From: Longitalea luteola
GTDB taxonomy: Bacteria > Bacteroidota > Bacteroidia > Chitinophagales > Chitinophagaceae
Direction: 5' to 3'
Length of the DNA stretch: 64,000 bases
Assembly (NCBI RefSeq): GCF_017356035.1
Contig: NZ_JAFIQX010000005.1
Span: 399,549 to 463,548, forward strand
Every line of letters begins with the position of its first letter. The stretch's first letter is position 1. Both the position numbers and the translations under genes were made by a program. This document shows, piece by piece, positions 46,878 to 55,349 of this stretch. The notes under the pieces were generated by a model. It did not search any database, was not told the DNA's origin, and saw nothing but the letters and a program-made list of their open reading frames with translations.

Positions 46878-48031
46878 TATGCAAGCAGCCGGCTGATCTT
46901 TTCAATGACTTCTTCAGCAGCTATTTTTTTCATACAGACATTGTTGCCGCCGCAGGGTAATTGTTCATGATGATGTACACAGGGTGAGCAGGCGATTTTA
47001 TTATAACAATACAGATGTCTTTTTTCCTGCCCAGGTGGAATTTTTAGATAACTCCCGGGGTTGGTGGGGCCCCATACAGAAATAGTAGGCAAACCGAGTT
47101 TACGGGCAATATGTAAAGGGCCGCTATCAATGGTCACCATACAGGCGGCTTTGTCGGCTATAAAGTGGTAATATGCTTCAAAATCGAGTGTGCCGGCAAT
47201 GTTGGTTAATTTGCCTTCTTGCTTATATGCCGGCAGGTACTGATCAATGAACCGGTTGATGGCGGTTTTGTCGTTGATGGTGCCCAGAAAAGCGATGCGG
47301 TAATGAGTAAACGTCAGGATCCAGGTGCAAATGGCTGCTACCGTTTTATCGGGCAGTTTACGTACCAGCGCCAGATTACTACAGGTATTATTTAAAATGA
47401 TGTATGGCTTTTCCCATTCGTTTGAACGAACAGTGGGAGGTTGTCCGGTTATGGATAGATCATCGGTATTGGCGATCACCTGGGCCATACGCCAGTAATT
47501 ATCTTCGAGGCAGGCGCCCTGGTTAAAAGGAATGTTATGGGTGTTGAGGAATTTCCGGAAGAATACCGGGCGTAAATGAAATCCAAAGCGGTTTCTGGCC
47601 AGCGTGAATAAGGCGTACACGGTTGTGAGTTTGGAATACACTTCCAGGTCGGCTACCCATAATTTTTTCAGCCGCCATGAGAACAAGATATACTTTAAGG
47701 ATTTGCGGATGGTGATGGCCAGGCTGTTCGTGTCAACGGGCCATATTTCATCAAAGACGTGGAATGGTTCAATGCCTTTGGCAATATTGGAATCGGTTAA
47801 CAGGATGAAACGGGTGGTCGGCATTTTTTGCCGAAGTGTCTGAATGGGATCTGTGGCCACTATCAGGCTGCCGAGACCCAATAGTTTAATAAATAAAAGG
47901 TAACGGGGCGGTTCCTGCAGTTGGTGATCCCTACGCATGATATTACCCAGCAACCGGGTTGCCGGCAGCAACAAAGCGATCAGGCAGTAACCAAGGAACT
48001 TGTCCAATTTTCGATTGGCGGGTAATTGCAC
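46844..48031 (-). CDS. Glycosyltransferase family 9 (heptosyltransferase-like)
   Basis: A 395-residue GT-B protein of the ADP-heptose:LPS heptosyltransferase family. The C-terminal nucleotide site is ITIDSGPLHIARKLGLPTIS followed by VWGPTNPGSY. The start codon appears to be GTG at 48031. A Cys-rich stretch near the end (CYNKIACSPCVHH, CGGNNVCM) is typical of Bacteroidota members. It is likely to extend a core or surface glycan, upstream of the ABC exporter. Confidence 0.9.
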   Translation of the reverse strand: MQLPANRKLDKFLGYCLIALLLPATRLLGNIMRRDHQLQEPPRYLLFIKLLGLGSLIVATDPIQTLRQKMPTTRFILLTDSNIAKGIEPFHVFDEIWPVDTNSLAITIRKSLKYILFSWRLKKLWVADLEVYSKLTTVYALFTLARNRFGFHLRPVFFRKFLNTHNIPFNQGACLEDNYWRMAQVIANTDDLSITGQPPTVRSNEWEKPYIILNNTCSNLALVRKLPDKTVAAICTWILTFTHYRIAFLGTINDKTAINRFIDQYLPAYKQEGKLTNIAGTLDFEAYYHFIADKAACMVTIDSGPLHIARKLGLPTISVWGPTNPGSYLKIPPGQEKRHLYCYNKIACSPCVHHHEQLPCGGNNVCMKKIAAEEVIEKISRLLAYHSTTVSLRSV

Positions 48032-48091
48032 TATATAGCGTTTAGTGTGTGGTAATACGATAAAAATGCGGGGGCGGTTGCTATCAATTCA

Positions 48092-48266
48092 CTAAAACCA
48101 AGCACCAAGAACCAAACACCAAGAACCAAACACCAAGAACCAAATAATAAATACTAAAACACAAATTCCAGGAACCAGGCACCAAGAAACAAATTCCAAG
48201 CACCGAGAACCAAGGACCAAATAATAAATACGAAAAAACAAATCCCAGGAACCAGCAGCAGGAACC
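48092..48266. repeat. ACCAAGAACCAAACACCAAG degenerate tract
   Basis: About a dozen imperfect copies of CACCAAGAACCAAA and related words fill the gap, with ACCAAATAATAAATAC occurring twice 90 bp apart. The next 70 bp have GATCTTGTGATTTGCATCTT words. No gene in 48032-48368. Confidence 0.85.
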
Positions 48267-48368
48267 AACTTGTTATTTAATATTTCGTTTTTTATTTGGT
48301 TTTTAAATATTGATATTGGTATTTCCCTGGATCTTGAGATTTGGATCTTGTGATTTGCATCTTGTGAT

Positions 48369-50048
48369 TTACAGTGAAATGATCTTACTACATGCCTGCA
48401 GGCTTGTTTTATTGTGGGTGATCAGGATAACAATTTTGCCCGAAGCGGCCAGCTGTTGCAAATGCTGTAATAGTTTTTCTTCTGCTTTTTCGTCCAGTTC
48501 GCTGAATGGTTCATCGAGGAGCAGCACGTTTGCTTCTTTATATAATGCCCGGGCAAGGGCAATACGTTGGCGCTGTCCGCCGCTGATGTTCTTCGCGTTC
48601 TCTGTAAGCAGGGTGTAGATACCGGCCGGCAATGATGGCATCCACGCTGAAATACCGGCTGTATCGAGCGCTTTATGCAGCCGTTGTTGATGATAATGCT
48701 GGCCATCCAAAGTAATGTTCGCCAGTAATGTATCGTACATAAAAAAAGGTTGTTGTTTTACATAGGCAATTTGCGGCCAGTATTGTTTGCGTTCTTCGGT
48801 ATTGACCGGTTGTTCATTTATACACAGGCGTCCGCTTTGCGGAGTAATAAATCCCAGTAGAATATGTAAGAGGGTGGTTTTTCCTTTACCGGAAAACCCA
48901 TCGATGCCAATGAGATCACCTTGTTGAAACCTACAGGAGAAATTATTCAGAACAACCTGTTTCCCATAGGTGAAACTTATCTGCTCCAGTGTTATAGAAT
49001 GAATGGGCGGCGGCGTTTGGGCTGACGATGTTTTTGTTGCATTGTTCTGTTGAACCAGGTTATTAGTCGTAAACGCATAGGTTCTGATCTGCCCGGTTGC
49101 ATTCAGGATGCGGGCGATACCCGGAATGATCTTATAGGCAGCAGCCATAAAAGCACCCAGCGTTACGATCTGTGCAGCATAGGTGGTATTAGCTGCCTGG
49201 TTACTGATCATTATCAATACCAGTAAACCAAATACCGCAAATACTTCAGCCAGCCGGGCGGGCAGCGCCTGTAACGACAGAAGGGTAGATTGATGTTGAT
49301 TGAGTGTTTGTTGGGCGGCGGCATACCGTTCGGCAAAAAAATGATTCCTGTTGTAAATATTACTTTCTACAAAGCCGGCTATGGATTCATGGAGGCGTTG
49401 CCACATCCCGGTACGGCTGCTCTTAATATAGTTACGGGCAGTATGGAGTTTTCTTTTGGTGAGCCAGGCGGCAAGGATCACCGGTGGCAACAGAATGATC
49501 AACAGCAACAGGAAGAGCTGTGCATTGAACAGGAGAATGGCCGCGATGGATAAGAGGATCAGCACAATTTCTGTAAATAATTGTTGCATGGGCGCCAGCA
49601 CATGCTGACTGAACTCAAGTGGTTGCAGGCTGATGGTGCGGATGAATTGGGAGGAATCGGTATGAATATATTCGGAATAATTCCCTTCCAGGTATTGCTG
49701 CATATTGTTGCGCGAAATGCGGGAAGCCACCTGGTGCACGAAGCGGGTTTGCCAGCTGTTGATGAAATAAGCCGCCAGGTTCTTCAGGCTGAACAATAAA
49801 AAGAATATCGTTATGAGGAGCAATGACGAACGATCGAACAGGCTTTTTGCCAGCTGTTCGCCCAACAAGGGAGCGAATGTGCTAATGGCATCAACAGGTT
49901 GTGTATAAAAATGAATGATGTACAACAAGAGAACCAGGGAGGTAATGTCGGCCAGGCTGATAACCAGGGAGAGCCCGGTTAACCAAAACCATTGCTTTCT
50001 TTCACGACCCGTTAAATTGTTCAGCGTTTTTACAAGAATAGCTATCAC
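48369..50048 (-). CDS. ABC transporter with fused membrane and ATPase domains (exporter type)
   Basis: A 559-residue half-transporter: six membrane helices (about 20-320) and an ATPase domain with Walker A GFSGKGKTTLL, signature ISGGQRQRIALARAL and Walker B VLLLDEPFSELDE. It resembles MsbA/lipid-linked glycan flippases and peptide exporters. The start codon appears to be GTG. Because it ends a region with glycosyltransferases and radical SAM enzymes, it may export their product; that is inference. Confidence 0.92.
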   Translation of the reverse strand: MIAILVKTLNNLTGRERKQWFWLTGLSLVISLADITSLVLLLYIIHFYTQPVDAISTFAPLLGEQLAKSLFDRSSLLLITIFFLLFSLKNLAAYFINSWQTRFVHQVASRISRNNMQQYLEGNYSEYIHTDSSQFIRTISLQPLEFSQHVLAPMQQLFTEIVLILLSIAAILLFNAQLFLLLLIILLPPVILAAWLTKRKLHTARNYIKSSRTGMWQRLHESIAGFVESNIYNRNHFFAERYAAAQQTLNQHQSTLLSLQALPARLAEVFAVFGLLVLIMISNQAANTTYAAQIVTLGAFMAAAYKIIPGIARILNATGQIRTYAFTTNNLVQQNNATKTSSAQTPPPIHSITLEQISFTYGKQVVLNNFSCRFQQGDLIGIDGFSGKGKTTLLHILLGFITPQSGRLCINEQPVNTEERKQYWPQIAYVKQQPFFMYDTLLANITLDGQHYHQQRLHKALDTAGISAWMPSLPAGIYTLLTENAKNISGGQRQRIALARALYKEANVLLLDEPFSELDEKAEEKLLQHLQQLAASGKIVILITHNKTSLQACSKIISL

Positions 50049-50499
50049 TAATTAATTACTGCTTTAAAAAAGGTGAAAACACCGGATTTTCCAGCTGTTA
50101 TAATTTTTACGGAAAAATGGGTGCTGCGGTTGCCGCTCCATTGCAGCAGCGAGAACTTCTTTGTTAACCGGTTCTGCGTAAAGAAAAAATAGAATATCAT
50201 TACTGGTGATCGCAGTGTGTAACTATGTGACAAATTAATTAATCGTTATCAGTTCCTTATATAAACCTTAAGAAGAGATTAAGTCACATAAGTGTTTTCT
50301 GAGTACTGTAAATTTGGTTGAACAATTTATACAGCTTAATATTGCAGCCCGTTCGTTGTTATACTGCACAGTTTAAATGCTTAGCCAGGAATTGCCGCAC
50401 TACCAGGAGTTACATTTTTTTTAACCAACCATGTATTGAAGTCACTCATTCCCGGAGTTGTAACAAGTTTATATTTTTTTACTGTAAACCTTATTCTAT
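50049..50499. other. Divergent gap with a TAAATTTG box
   Basis: The 451-bp gap between divergent genes has a TAAATTTG box at about 50308 on the plus strand but no ORF. No -33 TTG at the right spacing is seen. Confidence 0.4.
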
Positions 50500-51417
50500 A
50501 TGAAAAAATATCTTTTTTCATGTATCTCCGTCAAGCCCATCTATTACATTCTTGTGTCCCTTTCAATACTTCGGCCTGATCTTGTTTTCGCGGGTGCCAG
50601 TCCAACTGACACGGCCTTTTATTATAACGAACGTGGCAGGCTGTTGTGGCGGGATATGCATGCACTCAAACGCGGCAGCTACATAATAAGGACAAAAAAA
50701 ACAGCGCCTGAAATATTTCATGATGTACCAATGGATGATTCAACCATACAGTTGAGCGACGGGTATAATACAGCCACGGTGATTAATATTCCAAAGCCGG
50801 TGGCCAGGAAAGTGGCGAGATTGATAAAACATGGCAAGCTCACTGATCCTCTTGTACAACAAAACATTATACCTGTGCTGGACAAACGAACCCTGCGCCG
50901 CATGTACGAAAATATTTTGGTTCGTTGTACAGGCATTGACAGCCGGCATCAGGAACATGGCGGGGTAGTATATCCTGATGGCACAGTGACCTGCATTAGC
51001 GGAGCATTGTCGGATCCCCGTTGGTTGCAGGGCGCTACCTTGACGATCAAACAAAAGGCGTTAGTGTATTATCATAGTCATCCTCAAGGATACGTAGAAC
51101 ACGCCGTGAGCGGTAACCGCGATCAGTTGCACCAGCACAATCGTGTGGCCTTTTCACAAACCAGTCAAACCCGGTATATCAATTATGTACAGGGGCCTTC
51201 ACGGCAAGACCAGGAAGCGGTAGGCGAGGGCACCGGGTATGTGTTTGGGATCAGCAGCAGCGGCTTTATTTACATGTATGATAAAGAGGGTGTGCTGGCC
51301 ACTTTGCCTGTTCGTTTTGTAAAGAGAATGGGGCCGTTGCCGGGCCGCAAAGAAAAAAAGATGGAGACTTATTTTGCAGGCATTTTCCCGGCCTGGCGTT
51401 TTAACCATATATTTTAA
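50500..51417 (+). CDS. Secreted JAMM/MPN-like protein
   Basis: A 305-residue protein with an N-terminal signal (SLSILRPDLVFAGAS). Residues 152-240 contain a pattern like a JAMM metal site: Glu152 (QEHGGVVYPDG), His192-x-His194 (YYHSHPQG) and Ser234-x-x-Asp237 (GPSRQD), then a beta strand TGYVFGISSSGFIYMYD. The spacing between HxH and SxxD is longer than in classical JAMM enzymes, closer to DUF4329-like domains. JAMM proteins are Zn-dependent isopeptidases or peptidases. It may act on the envelope; catalytic activity is uncertain. Confidence 0.72.
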   Translation: MKKYLFSCISVKPIYYILVSLSILRPDLVFAGASPTDTAFYYNERGRLLWRDMHALKRGSYIIRTKKTAPEIFHDVPMDDSTIQLSDGYNTATVINIPKPVARKVARLIKHGKLTDPLVQQNIIPVLDKRTLRRMYENILVRCTGIDSRHQEHGGVVYPDGTVTCISGALSDPRWLQGATLTIKQKALVYYHSHPQGYVEHAVSGNRDQLHQHNRVAFSQTSQTRYINYVQGPSRQDQEAVGEGTGYVFGISSSGFIYMYDKEGVLATLPVRFVKRMGPLPGRKEKKMETYFAGIFPAWRFNHIF

Positions 51418-51457
51418 AGGGCGTATGACCCAAGCAACAGCGTGACCCAACCAACCA

Positions 51458-51913
51458 TTATAGTGCTTTCAGCATTTTGACTACGATCTTGTCGATGGGC
51501 AGAGAAACAGATTCTTCTGAAAAGTCATTCCAGTTGATGAAGCGGAAAGTTTCTGTTTCTCCTTTTTCTTTATACATGGCCATTTGCTGTTCATCGAAGT
51601 CAAACGGTTTTTGACGCAGGGGCGCTTTAATGGGTTCCAGCGGATGAGCGTAGTAGTATATAGAAATGATCTGGTGGCTAGGATTGAATGCACTGATCTG
51701 GAAATAATCGGTGGTATAGATATGTTCGCCAACATGTACGTTGAGGTCCATTTCTTCTTTGAACTCTCTTTTCAAACAATCACGGGTGCCTTCACCAAAC
51801 TCGAGTCCGCCGCCGGGAAATTTGGTGTAATATCCACCGCGGATCAATTCATCACTAACGAGAACCTGTTTGTTTTCGTCGATCAGGATGCCGTATACTC
51901 TGATACTAAACAT
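51458..51913 (-). CDS. NUDIX hydrolase
   Basis: A 151-residue protein with the complete Nudix box: GGLEFGEGTRDCLKREFKEE followed by MDLNV (G5xE7xREUxEExGU-type with Met at one position). It hydrolyses a nucleoside diphosphate linked to another group. The substrate is not predictable. Single gene convergent with the JAMM-like gene. Confidence 0.93.
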   Translation of the reverse strand: MFSIRVYGILIDENKQVLVSDELIRGGYYTKFPGGGLEFGEGTRDCLKREFKEEMDLNVHVGEHIYTTDYFQISAFNPSHQIISIYYYAHPLEPIKAPLRQKPFDFDEQQMAMYKEKGETETFRFINWNDFSEESVSLPIDKIVVKMLKAL

Positions 51914-52006
51914 AGCGGAGTTGGTTATTATTACTAAAAAGCTGAAAGCTAAACGCGTAATTATTTAAGCCTTGTAGCGTTAAGCAATGAGCGTTCGGCG
52001 TTATGC

Positions 52007-52945
52007 TTAAAATATTTTCTTTTTCAAAAAGAACCAGCCGATCACCAGCGATATCACCAGTGATAAGAATACGGGTATATAGAAGGCGAAGGGCGAGTGC
52101 GCGTAGGGGATGGGCACGTTCATGCCATAGATACTGGCTACCAGTACGGGCAGGGTTAACACGATGGTGATCACCGACAACCGTTTCAACACTTCGTTCT
52201 GGTTATTGGCAATGATGCTCGCAAATGCATCGAGGGTACTGCTTAAGATGTTGGTGTAGATGTTCGACATTTCCAATGCCTGGGCGTTATCAACGATAAG
52301 GTCGTTCAGAAACTCTTTTTCGTCTTCATTCAAACCCAGGAAATTGGTGCGTTCTATCTTCATCAGGAGCATCTCGTTTGAGCGAAGGGCCGTAACAAAA
52401 TACACGAGGCTTTTCTGGATGCGCATCAGCTGCAGCAACTGCTCGTTCCGGCTGGCGGCATAAAGCTTTTGCTCCAGGATATTTCTTCGTTGATTGATCT
52501 CTTTCAGGAATTCCAGGTAGGTCTGAATGATCTTTTCAATGATCTTCAGCACCATCATTTTCCGGTTATCGGGATGCCGGTTCTGAAAGGTGTTCAGGAA
52601 CTTTTTGATAGCGCCATTCTCAAATGAGTTTACCGTTACGATCTGGTTGTGGGTAATGATGATACAGATGGGAATGGTGATATAGTAGGCGTCGCTTTCG
52701 TTAAAGGAGTTGTTTTCGGTGGGGGTTTTTATAACCACCAGCTTCACATTATCAGCTTCTTCAAAACGGGTTCTTTCATCAATATCCAGCGAGTCGGTCA
52801 GGAAGTCGAGCGGAATATCCAAGGCGTTTGACAATTCACTGAATTCCTCCTGTTTCAGCGGCGGCAGAATGTTCACCCAGGACCCATTGTCGGGCTTATC
52901 GATCGCTATGGTTTGTTTATTAATATTCTTGAAGTACTGAATCAT
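52007..52945 (-). CDS. CorA-family divalent cation channel
   Basis: The start at 52945 (MIQYFKNINKQTIAIDKP) is preferred to one eight codons upstream because the promoter box TACCTTTG at 52954-52961 would leave the upstream ATG outside the transcript. The 312-residue protein has a large cytoplasmic domain, a long coiled helix, and two C-terminal membrane helices with the GMN signature (YGMNVPIPYAHSPF). It transports Mg2+ (or Co2+/Ni2+). Confidence 0.95.
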   Translation of the reverse strand: MIQYFKNINKQTIAIDKPDNGSWVNILPPLKQEEFSELSNALDIPLDFLTDSLDIDERTRFEEADNVKLVVIKTPTENNSFNESDAYYITIPICIIITHNQIVTVNSFENGAIKKFLNTFQNRHPDNRKMMVLKIIEKIIQTYLEFLKEINQRRNILEQKLYAASRNEQLLQLMRIQKSLVYFVTALRSNEMLLMKIERTNFLGLNEDEKEFLNDLIVDNAQALEMSNIYTNILSSTLDAFASIIANNQNEVLKRLSVITIVLTLPVLVASIYGMNVPIPYAHSPFAFYIPVFLSLVISLVIGWFFLKKKIF

Positions 52946-52953
52946 AGGCGGCG

Positions 52954-52983
52954 CAAAGGTAATAGACAAATGTCAATTGGCAA
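52954..52983 (-). promoter_or_regulatory. corA-type promoter (TTG, 19 nt, TACCTTTG)
   Basis: On the minus strand TTG (52981-52983) and TACCTTTG (52954-52961) are 19 nt apart, fitting the Bacteroidota consensus. The box ends 8 nt before the ATG. Confidence 0.78.
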
Positions 52984-53079
52984 GGGAAACCCATTTTGCA
53001 ATTGGCTATCGGCAATTGGCAGGGATTGCCGATAATAGGGCTTCCTTATCAATCGCTAATCGCCCTTTTGTCCTACTGC

Positions 53080-53150
53080 TATTTACCTATAGTCTATTGG
53101 TTATTGCCTTTTGCCTATTGTTTATTGCCTATTGTCTATTGCCCATTGAT
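53080..53150. repeat. CTATTG/TTATTGCC short-word tract overlapping the dapF end
   Basis: Tracts of TATTGCCTATTGTCTATTGC-type words form the end of the dapF gene: the last codons (SMGNRQ) and the stop are encoded by the repeat. Confidence 0.8.
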
Positions 53151-53923
53151 ACCGAGCCTTCAAAAACTTTCTCGGCGGGGCCGCACAACCAGATATTCTC
53201 ATAGGTGTCGTCATCCACGCGGTCAAATTCAACGGTTAGTTTACCCCCGCGGGTTTGAACAGTTACATCGTTGAAACCCCGTTCGTTATGATAACAAACC
53301 AGGGCGCTGGCGGTAACGCCGGTACCGCAGGACAGGGTCTCATCTTCCACACCCCGTTCGTAGGTGCGTACTATTATTTCATCGTCATTTTTCTGCTCTA
53401 CGAAATTCACATTAATGCCTTCTTTGGCGAATGCGTTGCTGTAGCGGATGTCTTTCCCTTTTTTGTAAACATCATAATCCCACACATTGGAAGTGAGTTT
53501 AATATAGTGGGGCGAGCCGGTATCTACGATAAAATCACTGTGGTAATTGTTAACGCTAGACACATCTTTCATTTTGAGGCTAACGGTGCCGTCATCATCT
53601 ATCTCGGCCTCATGCGGACCATCGACAGCGATGAAATTGTATTTTTCTTTACGGATACCGATGTTGTAGGCAAACTTCACCAGGCAGCGGCCGCCATTAC
53701 CGCACATGGTGCTTTCGCGGCCATCGGCATTGTAATATTTCATTTCAAAATCAAAGCCGTTGGCGTTGTTCAGTAACATGAGCCCATCGGCGCCGATCCC
53801 AAAACGGCGGTTGCACAAAAAGCGCACCTGTTCTACCGTTAATCCGTTGTAACGTTCGTCGCGGTTGTCCAGAATAACAAAGTCGTTTCCTGTTCCCTGG
53901 TATTTGTGAAATATTATATCCAT
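53129..53923 (-). CDS. dapF: Diaminopimelate epimerase
   Basis: DapF interconverts LL- and meso-diaminopimelate for lysine and peptidoglycan synthesis. The 264-residue protein starts MDIIFHKYQGTGNDFVILDN and has both catalytic Cys motifs: STMCGNGGRC and TLSCGTGVTAS. The last few residues are encoded by an intergenic-type repeat tract, so this terminus probably arose from read-in. Confidence 0.97.
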   Translation of the reverse strand: MDIIFHKYQGTGNDFVILDNRDERYNGLTVEQVRFLCNRRFGIGADGLMLLNNANGFDFEMKYYNADGRESTMCGNGGRCLVKFAYNIGIRKEKYNFIAVDGPHEAEIDDDGTVSLKMKDVSSVNNYHSDFIVDTGSPHYIKLTSNVWDYDVYKKGKDIRYSNAFAKEGINVNFVEQKNDDEIIVRTYERGVEDETLSCGTGVTASALVCYHNERGFNDVTVQTRGGKLTVEFDRVDDDTYENIWLCGPAEKVFEGSVSMGNRQ

Positions 53924-53966
53924 AGCTAGTAGTAAGTGGCTAGTGGCTAGTAGGTTAGCCGCTAGA

Positions 53967-54326
53967 TTATTTATCTAAATTGTCTATCATTTTACAAAGG
54001 ATCCTGAATACAGATATTAAATGGTTTTCAAGCGATTTAATATCGATGTTTTGCAAATATCTCAAATTGGCTGCAATCTCAAATTGAGTATCGATCTCGA
54101 CTACTGAGCTTCTGGCAATTTCATAAAACCTCTTTTTCTCAAATTTGGAAATTCTCGCAGCTCCTTCTGCAATATTACTACAAACCGAAATAGCAGCCCT
54201 ACGCAATTGGGTAACTATAATATATTGTTCTTCTTTCGGAAATTGTCTTGTGACATTATATACATCATTAACAAGTTTCAGGGCGATTTGATAAACGTCC
54301 AGCGTTTTGTGCGAAAGCTTTAACAT
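53967..54326 (-). CDS. Four-helix bundle protein, 23S rRNA intervening-sequence type (S23)
   Basis: A 119-residue helical protein starting MLKLSHKTLDVYQIALKLVN, with FPKEEQYIIVTQLRRAAISV and SNIAEGAAR, which define the S23/four-helix bundle family (avd-like). The family was first found in 23S rRNA intervening sequences; in Bacteroidota many stand-alone chromosomal copies exist with unknown function. It is AT-richer than its neighbours. Confidence 0.92.
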   Translation of the reverse strand: MLKLSHKTLDVYQIALKLVNDVYNVTRQFPKEEQYIIVTQLRRAAISVCSNIAEGAARISKFEKKRFYEIARSSVVEIDTQFEIAANLRYLQNIDIKSLENHLISVFRILCKMIDNLDK

Positions 54327-54390
54327 TCCTTAAATATTAGGATGGAGAAAATATGTTTCCCAATTAAGTGTCCCACTTCCCACTAGCCAT

Positions 54391-55266
54391 TTACCACTCG
54401 CTGATAGTATCGAGCGTCCTTTTGATCAGTTGTTCAATGGCCGCCTGGCTGTCTTTTGAGAATTGCCTGGTGACCCGGTTGGCGACAATTGCGCTGATCG
54501 ACAGGCAATGGTGCCCGAGCAGTTTACCCAAACCATAGATGCCGGAGGTCTCCATTTCGAAGTTGGTTATGCGATGCGGCCCAAAGCTGAATTGCGTCAG
54601 GCGGTCGATCAGCTGCGGATTGCTGAGTCCGAGCCGTAAAATGCGGCCCTGCGGGCCATAAAACCCCGGACAGGTGACCGTAATGCCGTGGTGGAAGTTA
54701 TTGACGAAATGTTTAATGAGATGGGCGCTGCTTCCGCAAATATAGGGTTGAGAGATGCGGTGATTGAGCTGCGTTTGCGTAATGAACGATTGTAATAAAG
54801 CTTTTTCCTCCTCATTCTCATCGTACCGGTAGAAGTTGAGCAGGTTATCTATGCCCAGGCCATGGGTGGAAACCACAAAACTGTCGGTGGGGATATCGGC
54901 CTGCAGGGCGCCGGAAGTGCCCACCCGGATAATATTCAGGGGCGTGAGCTGAGGTCTGATGGTACGGGTGGTGAGGTCGATATTCACCAGTGCATCGAGT
55001 TCGTTCAATACAATGTCAATATTATCGGGGCCAATGCCGGTGGAAATGACGGTAAGCCTTGTTTTACCCAGGAAACCGGTATGGGAGATGAATTCGCGGT
55101 GGTTGCGTTTATGTTCAATGCGGTCGAAATATTTACTGACGGCCGTCACCCGGTCGGGGTCGCCTACGGTGATAACAGTATGTGCCAGTTCTTCCGGCCG
55201 AAGGTCTAGATGGTACACCGCTCCCCGTTTGTTGATAATCAATTCCGACTCCTGGATGCGTTGCAT
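54391..55266 (-). CDS. Nucleoside phosphorylase (uridine phosphorylase-like)
   Basis: The ATG at 55266 (MQRIQESELIINKRGAVYHL) gives 291 residues; an upstream TTG is also in frame. PNP/UdP family motifs: ITVGDPDRVTAVSKYFD, IRVGTSGALQADIP, and the substrate loop TNFEMETSGIYGLGKLLG. It splits nucleosides with phosphate for salvage. Transcribed away from the tRNA-Cys array. Confidence 0.9.
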   Translation of the reverse strand: MQRIQESELIINKRGAVYHLDLRPEELAHTVITVGDPDRVTAVSKYFDRIEHKRNHREFISHTGFLGKTRLTVISTGIGPDNIDIVLNELDALVNIDLTTRTIRPQLTPLNIIRVGTSGALQADIPTDSFVVSTHGLGIDNLLNFYRYDENEEEKALLQSFITQTQLNHRISQPYICGSSAHLIKHFVNNFHHGITVTCPGFYGPQGRILRLGLSNPQLIDRLTQFSFGPHRITNFEMETSGIYGLGKLLGHHCLSISAIVANRVTRQFSKDSQAAIEQLIKRTLDTISEW

Positions 55267-55311
55267 AAAAAAAGGATTAAAAAGGTTGTTCCAAATATCC
55301 GACAAATATCC

Positions 55312-55319
55312 TACTTTTG
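55312..55319 (+). promoter_or_regulatory. Probable -7 box for the tRNA-Cys array
   Basis: TACTTTTG fits TAnnTTTG on the plus strand. A TTG lies at 55286-55288, 23 nt upstream, slightly more than the ideal 19-21. A transcript would begin close to the hairpin at 55324. Confidence 0.5.
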
Positions 55320-55323
55320 CACA

Positions 55324-55340
55324 CCTCGTTCGAAACGAGG
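55324..55340 (+). other. 5' hairpin at the start of the tRNA-array transcript
   Basis: CCTCGTT-CGA-AACGAGG is a perfect 7-bp stem with a 3-nt loop at the predicted 5' end of the transcript, 10 bp before the first array unit. Confidence 0.75.
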
Positions 55341-55349
55341 GAAATACAA

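Noticed and set aside
48092..48266. CRISPR-like or VNTR coding repeat
   Set aside because: The words are imperfect, have no fixed period and no spacers, and stop codons interrupt all frames.
50740..51054. Minus-strand frames opposite the JAMM-like gene
   Set aside because: Antisense shadows with no signal or similarity.
54391..55305. Longer start (TTG at 55305) for the nucleoside phosphorylase
   Set aside because: The ATG at 55266 matches family N-termini; the upstream part has no similarity.
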